Part shown: piece by piece, positions 26,297 to 39,357 of the stretch | Layout of the letters: each line of letters opens with the position of its first letter | Numbering within the stretch: the stretch's first letter is position 1 | Assembly: GCA_023653785.1 (NCBI GenBank) | Contig: JAMKCH010005384.1 | Coordinates: 124,001-188,000 of the forward strand | Length of the DNA: 64,000 nucleotides | Origin: Ophioderma brevispina | Lineage: Eukaryota; Echinodermata; Ophiuroidea; Amphilepidida; Ophiodermatidae | Reading direction: 5' to 3' | The notes under the pieces: model-generated | Seen by the model: the letters and a program-made list of their open reading frames with translations, nothing else | What the model was told of the DNA's origin: nothing | The model's database searches: none | Made by a program: the position numbers and the translations under genes

Positions 26297-26560
26297 TTCC
26301 TTCCATAGCCGTACCACATCATCTCAAATGAGTCTTTTAAAAAGGCTCAGCTCAAAACCCTTTTATTCACATTGCCTATGAACAGAATCAAGTTTAGCAT
26401 TTGTTTCTATGATATATCATGTATTCGCATGACTTTTACTTTTTGTTTATTCTGTATATCCTCTGTATTGTTTCTGTTGGTTGATCATCCCTACCTGCGC
26501 CATGAGCGCTTCTAGCGATTTGTGCGCATATCAAATGTTCATTATTATTATTATTTTATT
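26297..26560 (+). mobile_element. 3' end of a CR1/L2-type LINE with (ATT)n tail
   Basis: The equivalent place at the end of copy 2 (37821-37835, 'tttcacaccaatatccatgc') has no insertion, so the 264-bp block was added in copy 1. Its first part encodes SFKKAQLKTLLF in frame after PYHI (about 26309-26370). That is the conserved C-terminal tail of CR1/L2-group reverse-transcriptase proteins. An untranslated tail with 'ccatgagcgcttctagcgatttgtgcgc' split across a hairpin-prone segment follows, ending in five ATT-type repeats. The element is 5'-truncated, as usual for LINE insertions, and cannot encode protein. Confidence 0.8.
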
Positions 26561-28534
26561 ATCCATGCATTTTACAAATGAAAAGTAGGTCACTTAAACT
26601 GCCCCCCTTAAAACCATGTTCAATGTATGAGATTTATTAACCTTTCGGGCATTATACCCAAAGCAATATAACAAGTCCATAACTTAAATTAACATTTGAA
26701 TATTTCCATTTACTACAGGGGACAGGAATCAAACTGTAGAAGCATCTTGAAGTGACACGAATCACTTTGTAATCGGTTTTTTCTTTGGTTTACTTCTTAT
26801 ACTCTTGCTTAATTCCTTCATCCATCTGGCCGTATTCCCTTTGCGTTTCATCCGCCTAAAAGCTATTACATCTCAAACAATTTAGTTATATCGTCAAGGA
26901 AATGAAGATTAATTAATTACAATTCCAGAAAGAGGTTAAAACCTCTCTATAACTTGAAGCGCGAACAATATTGTTTATTGCTGCATTATTCGGCCTAAGA
27001 AGAAAGATCTTTTCGGATTTAGGTTAACAATGGATCTATGATATCTCAGACTCGGAACTTATTCGCCGGCAATTTGAACAGCTTTATGTGCAGCCTTTAA
27101 GTGCGTGAACTTCATTAGCGGAATTAATGTTCAATGTTAGAAAGGTTACTCTGCCCTTTTGTATGCGCACACATTAAAGAGCTCAATACGCTAGTCATGT
27201 AAAAAGTCGGTATTGTGGAAAGCCTGTTATCGAAGTAGCTCGAAGTTTGCCTCATAAATAATTCAATATGAAGCACATTCTGCCCAGAAGCGAAAGAAGA
27301 ACTCCCACTCCTCCACGTCTATGCTTAAATAGCGCCGTAAGATCTGTTTACATAGACAACATTGATTGAGGTCCGTATGTGAGAAGGGAGTTTGAGTGTA
27401 ATTTTGCACCAACATACCTTGTTATCACCAAGCGAATGAATGTTCAACACTATAAAACGCTAAAATAGTGTGTTTACATAGGAGGTCAATAGGTTAACTT
27501 GGCCATGACTTGTATGCAGAAAGTACAAAAGAATCACCTGCAGAAATACCTTAAATGTACAGGTGAACCTGCTGCATGTATTGTATCCTTGCATGCTTGG
27601 ATGATCTAGAGGGCAAACAAAAGTCCATTCAGCATAATATACCTTGCGTGAAGATACCCTATGCTGTCAGAAATATGGAAAAAATATTTTACTGTTCCTT
27701 GTAGTTCCCATTCTTTTTTAAACGTTTTGCAGTAAATATTTACGCTATATAGACAGACAAAATGCTTCTATAGGGGTGAACATAACGTGGGCAGTACACA
27801 CTTTTCCCTTTTGGAGAGCTGACAGGTTCATGCATGTTCATGGAACGAAAGGCAAATGACATTGTATAATTCCCATTTGTTGCGTACATATACTCACAGC
27901 TATACATGACTCTCATGATTACCATAAACCTTCTTTCTTCCCAAGGACTGCAAAGGATTGGAACTAGCTGCCAGAGAGAACCATCCAATCGGCATCATTA
28001 GAAGTACTTCACAATAATTGTGCTTTGGTCTTCAATGATAACGTTTGCACAACAGGCAAAGAAGAAGAAAATGCCATATTTAGGCGGGACGTGTACATGT
28101 GCTTGAAGAACCAAATAGTCTCTTGAACAAAGCTGCATGTTTCGCAGACACGTACGTATTCGTCTTGCATACGCTGCCATCATGTTGCGCTACAGACAAT
28201 AAAACCCGATTCCTACTCCCATTTGCGCTGAATTGCGCATTATTTTGAAACTAGTGCCGTTCAATGTTGGGCTATGTTGATTGATTTCTCCCCGCTAGCC
28301 AAAGTTAAGCCAAAAGTAGATGCACTTATCAATCGCAGACCATTTGATGCATCAGCAAAAACACCGTCTGTCTACCTTTGTCGATATTCCCAATGTGTAT
28401 CCAACCAACATACTTGGGTGGAATTCAACAATAATATATCTCGCATATTGTGGTTAGCTGCCATTTTCTTAAATTCTACAGGTTATTCTTACAAAAAGAT
28501 TATTCTTTTATTCAAATTAAATAATGAATGAATA

Positions 28535-29540
28535 AAGGACATTACCACCCGAGAAATGAAAACACAGAAAGCAATGCGATATGAATGTGGCGCATATTTG
28601 CCAGGAGTTAGTCTCCTATTTATTTCCAATTCCAAATCAAAGTATTCCAGATATTTATGTACCCAAATTCCAGTTTCTTTCCAATTCCAAAAGCACTCAG
28701 CGACCAGTAATGTACTAAACCACTGAGGTTCCCAATTTGCCAAAGAAGGTACCGCGGAATGAACAGGCCTAACTACACATTCGAAGTTCCTGTTATAATC
28801 CTAATGCACACTGCAACCATTAATATACTAAGCCGCTGTGTTCCTACCGCCAGCAATTTGCCAAAGAAGGTACCGATCCAATAATATAGCCTAACTTCAC
28901 ACTTGAAGTCCCAATTAGATCCTTATTTGACATGTTTGAATACATACAGATTTACAACTAATTTAAGCAAATGCGCAATTTGCTAAAGGAACTGACCTTT
29001 CCACTAACCTAACTTAAGTTACCATCCAATTTCATTTATTATATATATGCTACAAGTTCAATTTATAGAAGGTTCAGATCCATTAAATGTCCAAATTTCT
29101 TAAATTTCCCGCACAAAAACAAAGATTCAACATAATCGTAAGATAAAACAACCTCCCAAAATTCTAATTACAAAATACAAAAGTTCAAATTGTTAAAAGA
29201 GCATAAGCAAGATACCAATAAACCCAATAAACCTAAATTGCGGAAATTAAAAGACCTTCTGCTGGTCTACCACACATCTTGGGGGGGGGGAATTTTATAA
29301 TTGTCCACAAGCCCAGAAGGGCGACTAAACTCCCCGGTGGCAAATAGCGAAGTGACCATTTCCAGGAAAGCCGGGCAGCTTCCCTGAAAATACAACACCC
29401 TGATTGGGTGGAAGACAAAAGGGTGAAGCACGATTGGTTTCCATACAATCGGTAACCAAGCAACCCAAAAGGGATCAGAAATCATTTCCTGGTGTTAAAT
29501 CAGTTTATTGCGTTTTGCAATAAACTTTATTATTAAAAAC
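28535..29540. repeat. Copy-2-specific segment with 121-bp tandem repeat
   Basis: This segment replaces about 270 bp found in copy 1 (14790-15060). It includes two tandem blocks of about 121 bp (28680-28800 and 28801-28921), both with 'aatttgccaaagaaggtaccg' split by small changes, and a partial third near 28977-29020. A 10-G run lies at 29281-29290. No coding frame is supported. Possibly a mobile element, but I could not identify its ends. Confidence 0.65.
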
Positions 29541-31243
29541 TGTTCAACCGTTTGGATAGTAGAAGCAAAAAAGTGTACTAAATTGGCACATATGTGTGTT
29601 AATTATTGTGGTCGACCACATTTGTAGACGTGTTTGTTCATCACATCAAAAGGAAACATATTCTTGGTTGTCGATCGAGTCACCCGCCTTTAATTTGCAA
29701 GGTTAGTAATATGCAGAGATCATGCTACTTGTCAAAATTTGAGATACTTTTCGAGTATGCACCAATTCAATTAATTTGATCTAAATCTTTATTTTAGTCG
29801 ATTCTTTATGATACGTTTGATCGCAAAAAATACACCAATGAATGGGTAAACAGACACACGCACACACGGATACACAAGTGTCTCTATGGTGGACATTTTA
29901 AGCTTTATTCCGTTAAAGACACCCCGTCACCCAATAATAATAAGCAAAATGAATAACAAGCAAATTAATAACAATTGAATATATGATATCAAAAGTCATC
30001 GCTTAATTAAACCAATATAATGACCTTGAAAATAACCTTTATGTGTTTTGAGAATAAATATAACAGACGTAAAAGAACACATGATGTTGGGCATATTCAC
30101 TTTCTTATTGGCATGTTTATGTATTAGTCCTGGAGAAGATTATCTCGTTAAACTGTTTGTTTAAAAGTAATAACAAATTATACTATGCCTCTGAATGCCT
30201 TTTAACAATAACTCTGAGTGTGAAGATATATTGTCAGTCCGATGAAGTCAGGTAATAATGCCTAAGAACTAAGCTGTATTCTATAATAAATATTCATATA
30301 AAAAGATACTTATCGTACACGTTCTTGATCTTTTATTTGAAATCATTTTCAAAAATTACAAAATAATTGGAATGCCTTCGAGGATGGATTTGATATTAAT
30401 CTACCTTTTCCTTTTTCTGCCATGCATACAATTGATTTGTGTTTATCCAATATCTACATCAGCGCAATTAACTGGGGCATATTGCTACGTTAGTACTAAT
30501 CAGATAATAGCGTATGTTAAATTGCAATAAAAACGCAAACAAAACCTGCATTGATCTCAGACGGAAATGAGAATAAATTGACCTAAAATTGTATGATATT
30601 TTCACAAAACTTGCCACCGAAGATTTAAAACAAATTATCAATCGAACGTTGGCTGACAAGAAGGGATGATTTTCTCATAATTCCAATCATTTTTACGGTC
30701 ACAAATTTCCAAGGCCAAAGGAATCTAATTTTTATATGGATCAACAATAGTATTTTTTTCAGTACTTCATAATCCAGCAACATGTTGAAGTGCTTCTTAT
30801 GTAAAATCTCAAACCAAGGTAAAGGGTAACGTTAAATTTCTCGAGGAGCAGAAAGCGTTGCGAAATATGAGTCCTGGAATGCATTTGTTTTGCAGAATAT
30901 ACCTTAGCTTAGCAATTAGCAAACTAAGTTTAATGATCGGTTAAAGTTATAGTAGTTTTAGGTTACACCCAATTCACGTGTAAAATGAACGCGAGAACGC
31001 AACTTAAAAGGCACCTTCAAATCTCCTGTGTAGTCCCCGCGATTTCCCACATTTAATATAAGATTTTAGTACCTGTAAATATCAACGATAGCTTCAGCCA
31101 CATAGTTTTGAAAGAAATTCAAAACTACCCTTATAGCTTTGAAAGCAATTCAAAACTACACTTATAGTTTTGAAAGAAATTCAAAACTACCCTCTGTTTG
31201 GTTACACACATGTACAACACACTCATGTTTAGCTCATACAAAG

Positions 31244-31818
31244 TTCCTAAGAGAAAGTATTCTACACACAGTGTAAATTAATAGTACGATTAATGCTCAA
31301 AATTGCGTATTTGTCGCAAGACTCTTGTAATTAGAATTGGGGATCTCCGATTTTAATTTAACGGTAGAGTTGGAAACACCAAATATCTGTTAATCCATTA
31401 TGAAATAACGCTACCTCACGAAAATGCCCTCTAACTTGACTTGCATGAATCGACGGAACAACGGATGACCGTAGACACGTACCTGACACTACTTCCCGAC
31501 TATTTCATATTGGAAGGTGGTCGAGCAGCTGTTGCGTTATTGTCGAGATGCCCGGTATTAATCATTCTAATAGCATAATTCCTTCTTTTCGACACTTAGA
31601 ACTTTGAGCTTAACCATTCACATGTATAAATTTTATCAATCTTTCCATGAAGATGGCCAGCGCACACAAGTGTCGAAAACACCCCAAGCGCACATGTTAT
31701 TTCGACACTTGCTTGCGTTGGCCATTTTCATGGAAAGATTAATCAAATTCATCATTGGCTACCTGGAAGCTCCTAGATAAGTAAGTAGTTAAAAGTTCAT
31801 TCACAGGTATAATTAACC
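31244..31818. mobile_element. Foldback-type element in copy 2
   Basis: The outer parts match the inverted ends of the compact element at 37161-37537: 'tgcgtatttgtcgcaag...ttgtaattagaattggggatc...tttaacggtagagttgg' (31305-31375) on the left and 'gttcattcacaggtata' (31795-31811) on the right. A long hairpin lies in its centre. Homologous DNA occurs in copy 1 (17430-18285) and, partly, in copy 4 (about 47600-47900). Confidence 0.55.
31635..31743. repeat. Hairpin with 44-bp arms
   Basis: The arms 31635-31678 and 31700-31743 match in inverse orientation at about 39 of 44 positions, around a 21-base loop. Both arms contain 'aatctttccatgaa' and 'caagtgtcgaaa' in complementary form. The corresponding place in copy 1 (17845-17935) is a degenerate version of the same fold. 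Confidence 0.9.
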
Positions 31819-32233
31819 AATTGTGTAAAACTTTCCATTTTTTTAAATATAAGGGACGCAAAAATAAAACGTTTTATTATTGCTTTACTGATGTAGAACA
31901 CGGGTCCCAATGAACTTTGATAAGCTAAAGACGGAAGTGCGTGTGTATGTGTAACTAGGATAAATGGTAGTTTTGAATCTCTTCCAAAACGAGTGGCTGA
32001 AGCTATTAGCATACTTACAGGTACTAAAATTTATATTAGATTGGGCAACTCGCGGGGTTTATGCCATGAGCAAGCATTTTAACTACATTAATGTTGATTG
32101 GAATAACCCGTCAAACTCTATGGCAGCAAGTTTAATCAATCATACAATCTCAAAAAATAGTGATTTACTCATTTTAAGTTTACAAAGATAAATTTTGCCA
32201 AACAATCCAATATAAGACTCCAATTTGCACAAG

Positions 32234-32372
32234 AAAGAAAGAAAGAAAGAAAGAAAGAAGAACGAAAGAAAGCAAGAAAGATAGAAAGAAAAAAGAAAGA
32301 AGATAAAAGAATAGAAAGAAAGAAAGAAAGAAAAGAAAAAAAAAAGAAGAAAGAAAGAAAAAACAAAAAACA
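32234..32372. repeat. GAAA microsatellite in copy 2
   Basis: About 140 bases of GAAA-type repeat. The same position in copy 1 (about 20440-20460) has only about 20 bases of it, so the tract expanded in copy 2 or contracted in copy 1. The Phe/Leu/Ser-rich minus-strand frames here are artefacts. Confidence 0.9.
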
Positions 32373-35300
32373 TGTGCAGTTACCGACTTTATTCCACAAA
32401 GGTGATGGTGTTCATTTCGATTATTCTTTATAGCATTTTTATAATTATCTTGAAGCATTGAGATCTTATCTCTAACATAAAATCATTAAATGATCTGCAC
32501 GAAAGTACGTAATTTAATGGCTGGACACATATGCCCACCGTTGTTCTTTTTTCAATATATCCATATAGCAGTCTTAATGTCAGTGATTAAGTGGCAATCA
32601 ACCACTTGAATACAGAAGCTTAGCATGTTAAAAACGTGCTTAAAACCAAACGCTTAGCTGTTTGTATAATCGAAAGAGTTTTCACGAAGTCGGTTTACAA
32701 TTGTCGTGCTAATAGAATTGCGTACAATAATAACAGAGAGGACAAAAGTAAAGCTATTTTCTTAGGTGTAATGAACCTTAATACCGATTAATCTGCGTAC
32801 CCTTTCTCTGATAATTTGCATATATTTGTGTGTTTTTGATTGTATTTGTTGTTGCTGCATTGCAAGGTTTGACCACAAAGAAGTACTCATTTGTGTGCAA
32901 ATGGGAACTCAGAGAGCTGCTGATGATGGGTTTTTAAAATGTATTCCGGAAACCCGGGAAGAATAAAATAAACAGGGAGGAATTACATCACTTCCGGTCG
33001 ATTAGAGAACAAATTTCAGCAAATGTGGGACGTCTAGGAAACTGTGGCAGACTGAATGGCACATACCTTTTAGTGGCAAGATTGACAAGAGGTGTTAAGA
33101 GAATGTCAAATGGCTACGTGTTTTTTTGGATGTCTGTCTTTCCTTGATACTTTCCTTGAAAAGAAACCATTTTTTATCATACCACTAAAGAAAGATCAAA
33201 GCTCCATGGCTATTTACATTTCATGGGTACAGAGCTTTCTCGCATGGTGATTTCTCGTGCCATAGCTTAGCCTTTTCCGTAATACTGAAAAAAGGCAGAA
33301 ATGGCCAAATATATTTTAAAATATAATATAGATATATATATATTTGTTATTTTCAAGATTGAATGATTCAACCAATGACAATTAAAGCCGATAGAAATAT
33401 ATAATATACATGTCTCAGTACGGAGATTTGTACAGCTTCCTCGAAAAGTACCCTTTCGAAAAGCTTGAAAAGTGGCCCAAAAAAATTATTAACTGTTATT
33501 TTCAAGAAAGCGTCAAGATTAACCTTTTTGCCGACAAAATTGACGATCCGGGATTGAGCAGACTTTCATGATGCTCTAGGGATTCGATATCAAAGAGCAG
33601 ATGATTTTGGTGAGTCTCGAAAGACATCCTATAGATTCCTATGCAAAAGAAACTATACCGCACTACATCCGCCTGTCTCTGAACCCTTATGTGTTATTAT
33701 TAAGTATGATTATGAATTGTAGAGATGTCCATGATGTCCTGTATATATCAACGTGGGCAAAAAAAATATTTGGTAAAACATCGTCGAAGGACATCGGTTT
33801 AGCACATCGTATTACATACGTATATTGTCAGAGATATCAATGTTTTGTGTTGTCATCTGGTATTTAGGTGGCTGCCCCCATGATCCTCAAAGTATATCAT
33901 ATCCGCACTTAAAACGTTTTTGACCCTTCTAGTGTGAGCGCAAATGTCTGTTGAAGTAACGACTCCGATTATTTTAGCGTAGCTATCACCAACGGATGAG
34001 GTGTAAAACATTCACCCCGGCATTTAGCAAAGGTGAACAAACACGGTATACCTCAAATGCAATGACAATAAACAATCTGATTAATTTGAGAAGGTTCGTT
34101 GGGTATCGTGACTTTTTACCATTATGTATTAGAGCGTGAGACGTGCTGTTTCCTTTCGGCTTTCCCCATATCTACATGGTCACAGACACATCTGCGGAAA
34201 GGTTAACCACGACAAACCTTATGATACCCATCTATCACTTTCGAGTCAAAACCTCGCGGTGGCAACTTCCTCCCATGGAATATGTGTGCTTTAAGGTAAC
34301 CGAGCTTAAAGGTTTACAATGTGCTAGCAGGGGATCAGCCACTACAATATGCCAATGTTTAGAAGGCTCCCAAAAGGAGGTCTTTAAAAACCTGAAAGAT
34401 TTAATTTTTGGGGATAAAAGAATATAAATGCGGGATTTCTTTATCTTTCTTTCTTTTCCCGCAAAGCAGCCGATTTATTTTCCTTTTTCCGACAACTTGA
34501 TTTTTACAACCTGTTATCATAATTTTAGTCAATTTGAAAAGAATGTTAGCAATCTCACACAGAAATAGCCGAAACAGAAAATTTATGAGCTTTGCAAGTT
34601 TAAAATACTAAGTTTCAGTAAACTAAAAATCTGACATATTAGTCTTTGTAATCAAACCTTATTCTTGAAATGTAAAATTGTGAATTTTATTTCTAATCAC
34701 TCACATGTCATTCACTCTGAATCAAATTGTATCTTTGGAAGAGTACATTTTCGCCCATTTGGCAAGTAATATTTTTTTCTTTTGAAGCACACATTCTTTA
34801 AGAGGTACACACTTAAAACAATACATTAGACTATGTAAGCACAACATTTTTACCGAATTTTATAGATTTTTTTCTTGTATTTAGGCAAAATACATTTACT
34901 TATCATGAGGTCTATGCTAACATAATGTGCAATGCTTACTCTACAAATATAAACCAGAGTGAAAAGACGTGAAAAAAGTGAACGAGTGAAATGAAGGACA
35001 AGCGTGAAAGTGAATATGTCTTCAAAGTCAACCTTTCACTCCTTTAAGAGGTGTTTCCGCTCAAAATCGTGTTGAACATTTCACTGAATTCCCTGAAGGA
35101 GTGGAAATTAAAAGAGAACACAAAATTTTCTGTGAGCATACACCAAAAGAAAATTGTAATAACCTTGAAGATAATAAAATTGGTTAAAAACAGACAAAAA
35201 TGCCCTATTACATGACGTGAAATCTTACGCTGCCATCACGACAACGTTCAGTGATCTATTCATGAATTGACTGTATAAATACTATGGTGACTCGTTACTA

Positions 35301-37160
35301 TCTTAACAAGATAAAATTGTAACGTGAACGGCTAATGTGATAAGATCCTGTCTGAAGATCTGTTGTACAATTACGTCGGGTTCCAATTTCTTGAAGAATA
35401 CAGGTTAAGTTTATGTATCCAAATACACTGGATTTAAAAGAATTAGGATTCAAACACGTTTCTAGAAGGTAATTCAGGGATGGATTGAATAAGTTTCATA
35501 TTTCACTCAGAAGAAGTCCGATGACCTAAAGGCAGAGAATGCCATAAACTTCGTGCAAAAATTCTGTACACCGTTTGAAGTTTTTTGGAAAAACGGTGGT
35601 TGTAGGACAAGCTGTGAAAATGATAATATAGGATAAAAAGAAAATTTTCATTTTTTACCCCCTAGTACCTAGTCATACTGCCACCATTTTAAACGAAATC
35701 GGTATTTCAAAAAATAGCAAGAGTCCCATATGTTACTACACCTTCCAAATTTTAGTGTACCAATTATATTTTTCTTTGGCCAACGGTTAGGGTTTAGGGT
35801 TTTGTTTAAGGACATTAATAAAAAAAATAATTGTTGCCTGTGTAAAATTTTAAACGGGGGGTACACGTGGAACTCTTTCATTAAAATATATTCAGGCCAA
35901 TGAAAAAGAAATTATTGATCATAATTGTGCAAGTGATTATCTTAAATGGCAGTTGCGTATTATGATTATCAATGCAGTAACCAATTTCGAAATGCTTGGT
36001 ATGCCTGTGATTTAGTTATGCCGTTGTTTTGTTGTTTTATTTTTTCAAGCAACTACCAAGTACTGTAATCGGTTTCAAATTAAAGTGCGAGTTTGCATAT
36101 TTATGGTGATATTGATGAGAAGGTTCAATCCTTGGCCACCCACATTGTGGATACAATGTCCGGGTTACATTACAAAAAAACTCATTTGCACACTAAAAAA
36201 TTAATATAAATTGTTTTAGGTTTTCAAATGTAAAATTGTTTAAAGGAATCACTTTCGTAAAAAATTATTTGTTTTATATTGTTTTTGGTGAATAGAATAT
36301 TAATAGGTCAAATGACCAAATCCACGACATGCTTTTCACAGGTTGTTTGTTACTATAGCTCAAACGCATGCAAAACACCTTCCACGTGGTTCCAATTCTT
36401 ACTCTCACACTTGCCACCTAACAATGAGGCCACAATATTACAAGTCCTCACACACTTACAAATCTAAATCAATTAAAGCACGGAAATCTTGTGCAGCAAT
36501 TGTAAGTTTCTAGAATTGAATTATCGCATTGTAAGCTTCGACGCGCTCTTAAATGCCTTGATGAAGTCCGTAAAACACCCACGAGACACATATGAATTGG
36601 CTACATACAAAAGATCAATAAATTTTTACACACGAATATTGAGTGTACGTCTAATGGAGTTCACTGTTAGTTGAGCCAGATTGTTCGGAATGAATCTTTC
36701 ACTCTTAATTGACAACATGAGCTTTTTAACGAACATGGTTCAAATACAGCTGGCCATGTGTTTGAACTGGGCCAGTAAATAGGTTGAGTTGTGACATGTG
36801 CGCGATATTTTTGTATCATAAAAGGGATTTTTAAAGTAATTTTTCAAGCCACATAGTTAAATTTGGTATTAAATTAAAGCATGCATGCAGGGCAACAAGA
36901 TGCAAGTGATAGGTTTTTAAAAACATTAATCATAATCCACTAATTGCTTTTTAATTAAAAAAAATTGGAAGTGGGGGATGAGCAGGCTCAGGATGAGCAG
37001 CCGCAGAAAATGAAAATTGACCCCACAGGAGTCATGTGCTTACAAATTTCATCTCTTCTAGAGAGATTCTAAAAACTATATTATAACCACATACTATCAA
37101 TCAGAAAACTTTATTATCAAATGTTTAATTGTTGTTTTAGGCTCATATTTGCATCTGTGG

Positions 37161-37537
37161 CTAGTAAACTATACCTGTGAATGGTTAAGCTCGAAAATGT
37201 CTGTGTGTCACAAACGAAGGAATTTTGTAATTATTATCGGGATCCCGATAATAATTCAACGGCTGCTGGAAACGGCCTTCCAATGTGAAATAGCCGGGAA
37301 ACTAGCGCCATGTACGTGTCTATGCTCATCCAGTAGTGGTTTTATTGGTTCAGGCAAGTCAAGTTATAGAGGTTATCTTCTCGAGGTGGCACTATTTCAT
37401 CATGGACGGACATAAACGTATCATTTCCAGCTCTACCGTTAAGTCCAATCTGGGATCCCAATTTTAATTACAAAATCGCTTATGTTATGATAAATACGCA
37501 TTTCTTAGCATTCTCGTTCGCAGGTATAGTTTCCTAG
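37161..37537. mobile_element. 377-bp foldback MITE with ~115-bp inverted ends
   Basis: The left end CTAGTAAACTATACCTG and the right end, complement CTAGGAAACTATACCTG, match at 16 of 17 positions. Similarity continues inward with ATTTTGTAATTA, GGGATCCC and AACGG...GCTGGAAA in the same order on both arms, giving arms of roughly 115 bp. No clear target duplication other than CTAG itself was found. Copies 1 and 3 lack this position, but deletions there also remove flanking DNA. An 88-codon frame across it contains GFIGSGKS, which fits a P-loop pattern but is most likely chance. Confidence 0.75.
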
Positions 37538-39357
37538 ACAATTACCAACGTAACTGTGCCAAAATTTCAACTTTTGAAAATTGGGGGCGCTCTTCAAAAA
37601 ATGTGCTAATATTGCTTTAAAAAAAGGCAATTGCCACAGCTTTTGAACTCAGGTGTGTTTAAAATCTGTTTCATCATATTTTGCACATTAGTGGTTGCGT
37701 AACTCCCTAGGGAATAATGTTATATTGGTGTCAACTGTATTTCTGGAATCCTTGATTAGTAAGCTTTAAATAAATGTGTACTTTTATAGGGGCTGTGGGT
37801 GCCTGAAGAGAGCTAGAGCCTTTCACACCAATATCCATGCATTTTACACAAATGAAAAGTATGTCACACAAAACTGGCCCACCTTGAAACACATGGCCAC
37901 CTGTGAAGGGAGATTTATTAACCTTTCGGGCATTATACCCAAAGCAATATAAAAAAAGTCATAACTTAAATGAACATTTGATATTTGCCTTTAATATACA
38001 GGGGACAGTAATCAAACTTGTAGAAGCAATCTTGAAGTTAACACGAATCCACTTTGAAACCATCGTCCTTATCTCGACAAATTATTAAATGGACCTTTAC
38101 GTCCGGTATTCATAATATTCGATGGATTTCAACAGGTTAGCCGTCACACCTTACCTAATGGTGGCTCTCAAAAGAGCCGTGCTTGCAATTGGCAACTGCT
38201 CCTTTCAACTACACTACCTCTAGATCATAGGGAAAGTGTAAGTCGTGCACATTCAAGTATTCTTTGACCTTATTGCTTAAAACGCATATTAGTCATTTGT
38301 AAGGGAGTAAGAACTGATAAGAGTAAACAAGGCACAATTAAATAACGAACAAAACATGACAGAAACAATACAAAAGCGATCCAAATAATGTGGATTCCCA
38401 AAATGTACATACAAAGTGATCGCTTCTTTCTTTGAGCCGTTCGATATATTCGTATATCATTCACAATTTTCTTGGTTTAATTTTCAACCTACTACAATTT
38501 GTAATCGATTTTTTTCTTTGGTTTACTCATATTACCTCTTGCTTAATTCCTTCATCCATCTGGCCGTATTCTTTGCGTTTCATCCTCCAAAGAGCTATTA
38601 CCATATAAACAATTTACTTTAATATCTCAGAGGAAATGAAGATTAATTAATTACAATTCCCAGAAAGAGGTTAAACCTCTCTATAACTTGAAGCACAAAC
38701 AATAATTGTTTTATGCATTCAGTTTCGGCTAAGAAGAAAGAACGTTTCGGGATATTATACAATTGGATCTATGATAATCTCTAAGCTCGGAACCTATTCC
38801 GCCGGCAAGATTTGAACAGCTTTATGTGCAGCCTTTAAGTGCGTGAACTGCATTAGCGGAATTAATGTTCAATGTTAGAAAGGTTACTCTGCCCTTTTGT
38901 ATGCGCACACATTAAAGAGCTCAATACGCTACTCAAGTAAAACGTCGGTATTGTGGAAAGCCTGTTATCGAAGTAGCTCGAAGTTTGCCTCATAAATAAT
39001 TCAATATGAAGAACATTCTGCCTAGAAGCCAACTCCCACTGCTGCATGTCTATGCTTAAATTGCGCCGTAAGATCTGTTTAAGCTTGTTTACATAGACAA
39101 CATTGATTGAGGTCCGTATATCACAAGGGAGTTTAAATGTAATTTTGCACCAACATTATCAGCAAGCGAAGGAATGCTCAACCATTATCACCAAGCGAAG
39201 GAATGTTCAACACTAAAGAATAGGGTGTTTGCATAGGAGGTCAATAGGTTAACTTGGCCCAGACATATATGCTAAAAATACAAACGAATTACCTGCAGAA
39301 ATATCTAAAATTTTCAGGTAAACAAGGTGCATGTATTGCATTTGCTTGGGTGATCTG

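Larger units (their letters stand above)
13050..26769 (+). repeat. Tandem unit, copy 1 (longest, five nested insertions)
   Basis: This is the first full copy of a direct tandem array. Landmarks found in the same order in later copies include 'ttcatccatctggccgtat' (near 13295), 'gtgcgtgaattgcattagcgg' (near 13575), 'acaacattgattgaggtccgta' (near 13823), 'ttgatttcttcccgctagcc' (near 14545), 'aaatttccaaggccaaagg' (near 16320), 'ccgcactacatccgcctgtctct' (near 21605), 'agaaggctcccaaaagga' (near 22365), 'gtcgggttccaatttc' (near 24890), and 'gatgaagtccgtagaacaccc' (near 26082). No reading frame is conserved through the unit. Segments not covered by nested elements show only the shared non-coding repeat. 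Confidence 0.9.
26770..38439 (+). repeat. Tandem unit, copy 2
   Basis: This is a direct repeat of copy 1 with the same landmark order: conserved block 27091-27270, 'ttgatttctccccgctagcc' near 28280, 'aaatttccaaggccaaagg' near 30703, 'ccgcactacatccgcctgtctct' near 33658, 'agaaggctcccaaaagga' near 34360, 'gtccgtaaaacacccacgag' near 36568. Its start is truncated: about 450 bp present in copies 3 and 4 (38056-38503) are missing at a TTTG microhomology near 26770. It carries its own insertion at 28530-29540 and a foldback element near its end. Stretches between the nested entries hold only the shared repeat. Confidence 0.9.

Noticed and set aside
37149..37415. 88-codon frame with a P-loop-like GFIGSGKS
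   Set aside because: It lies across a foldback MITE, has no other ATPase motif, and the related sequences in copies 1 and 2 do not keep the frame.
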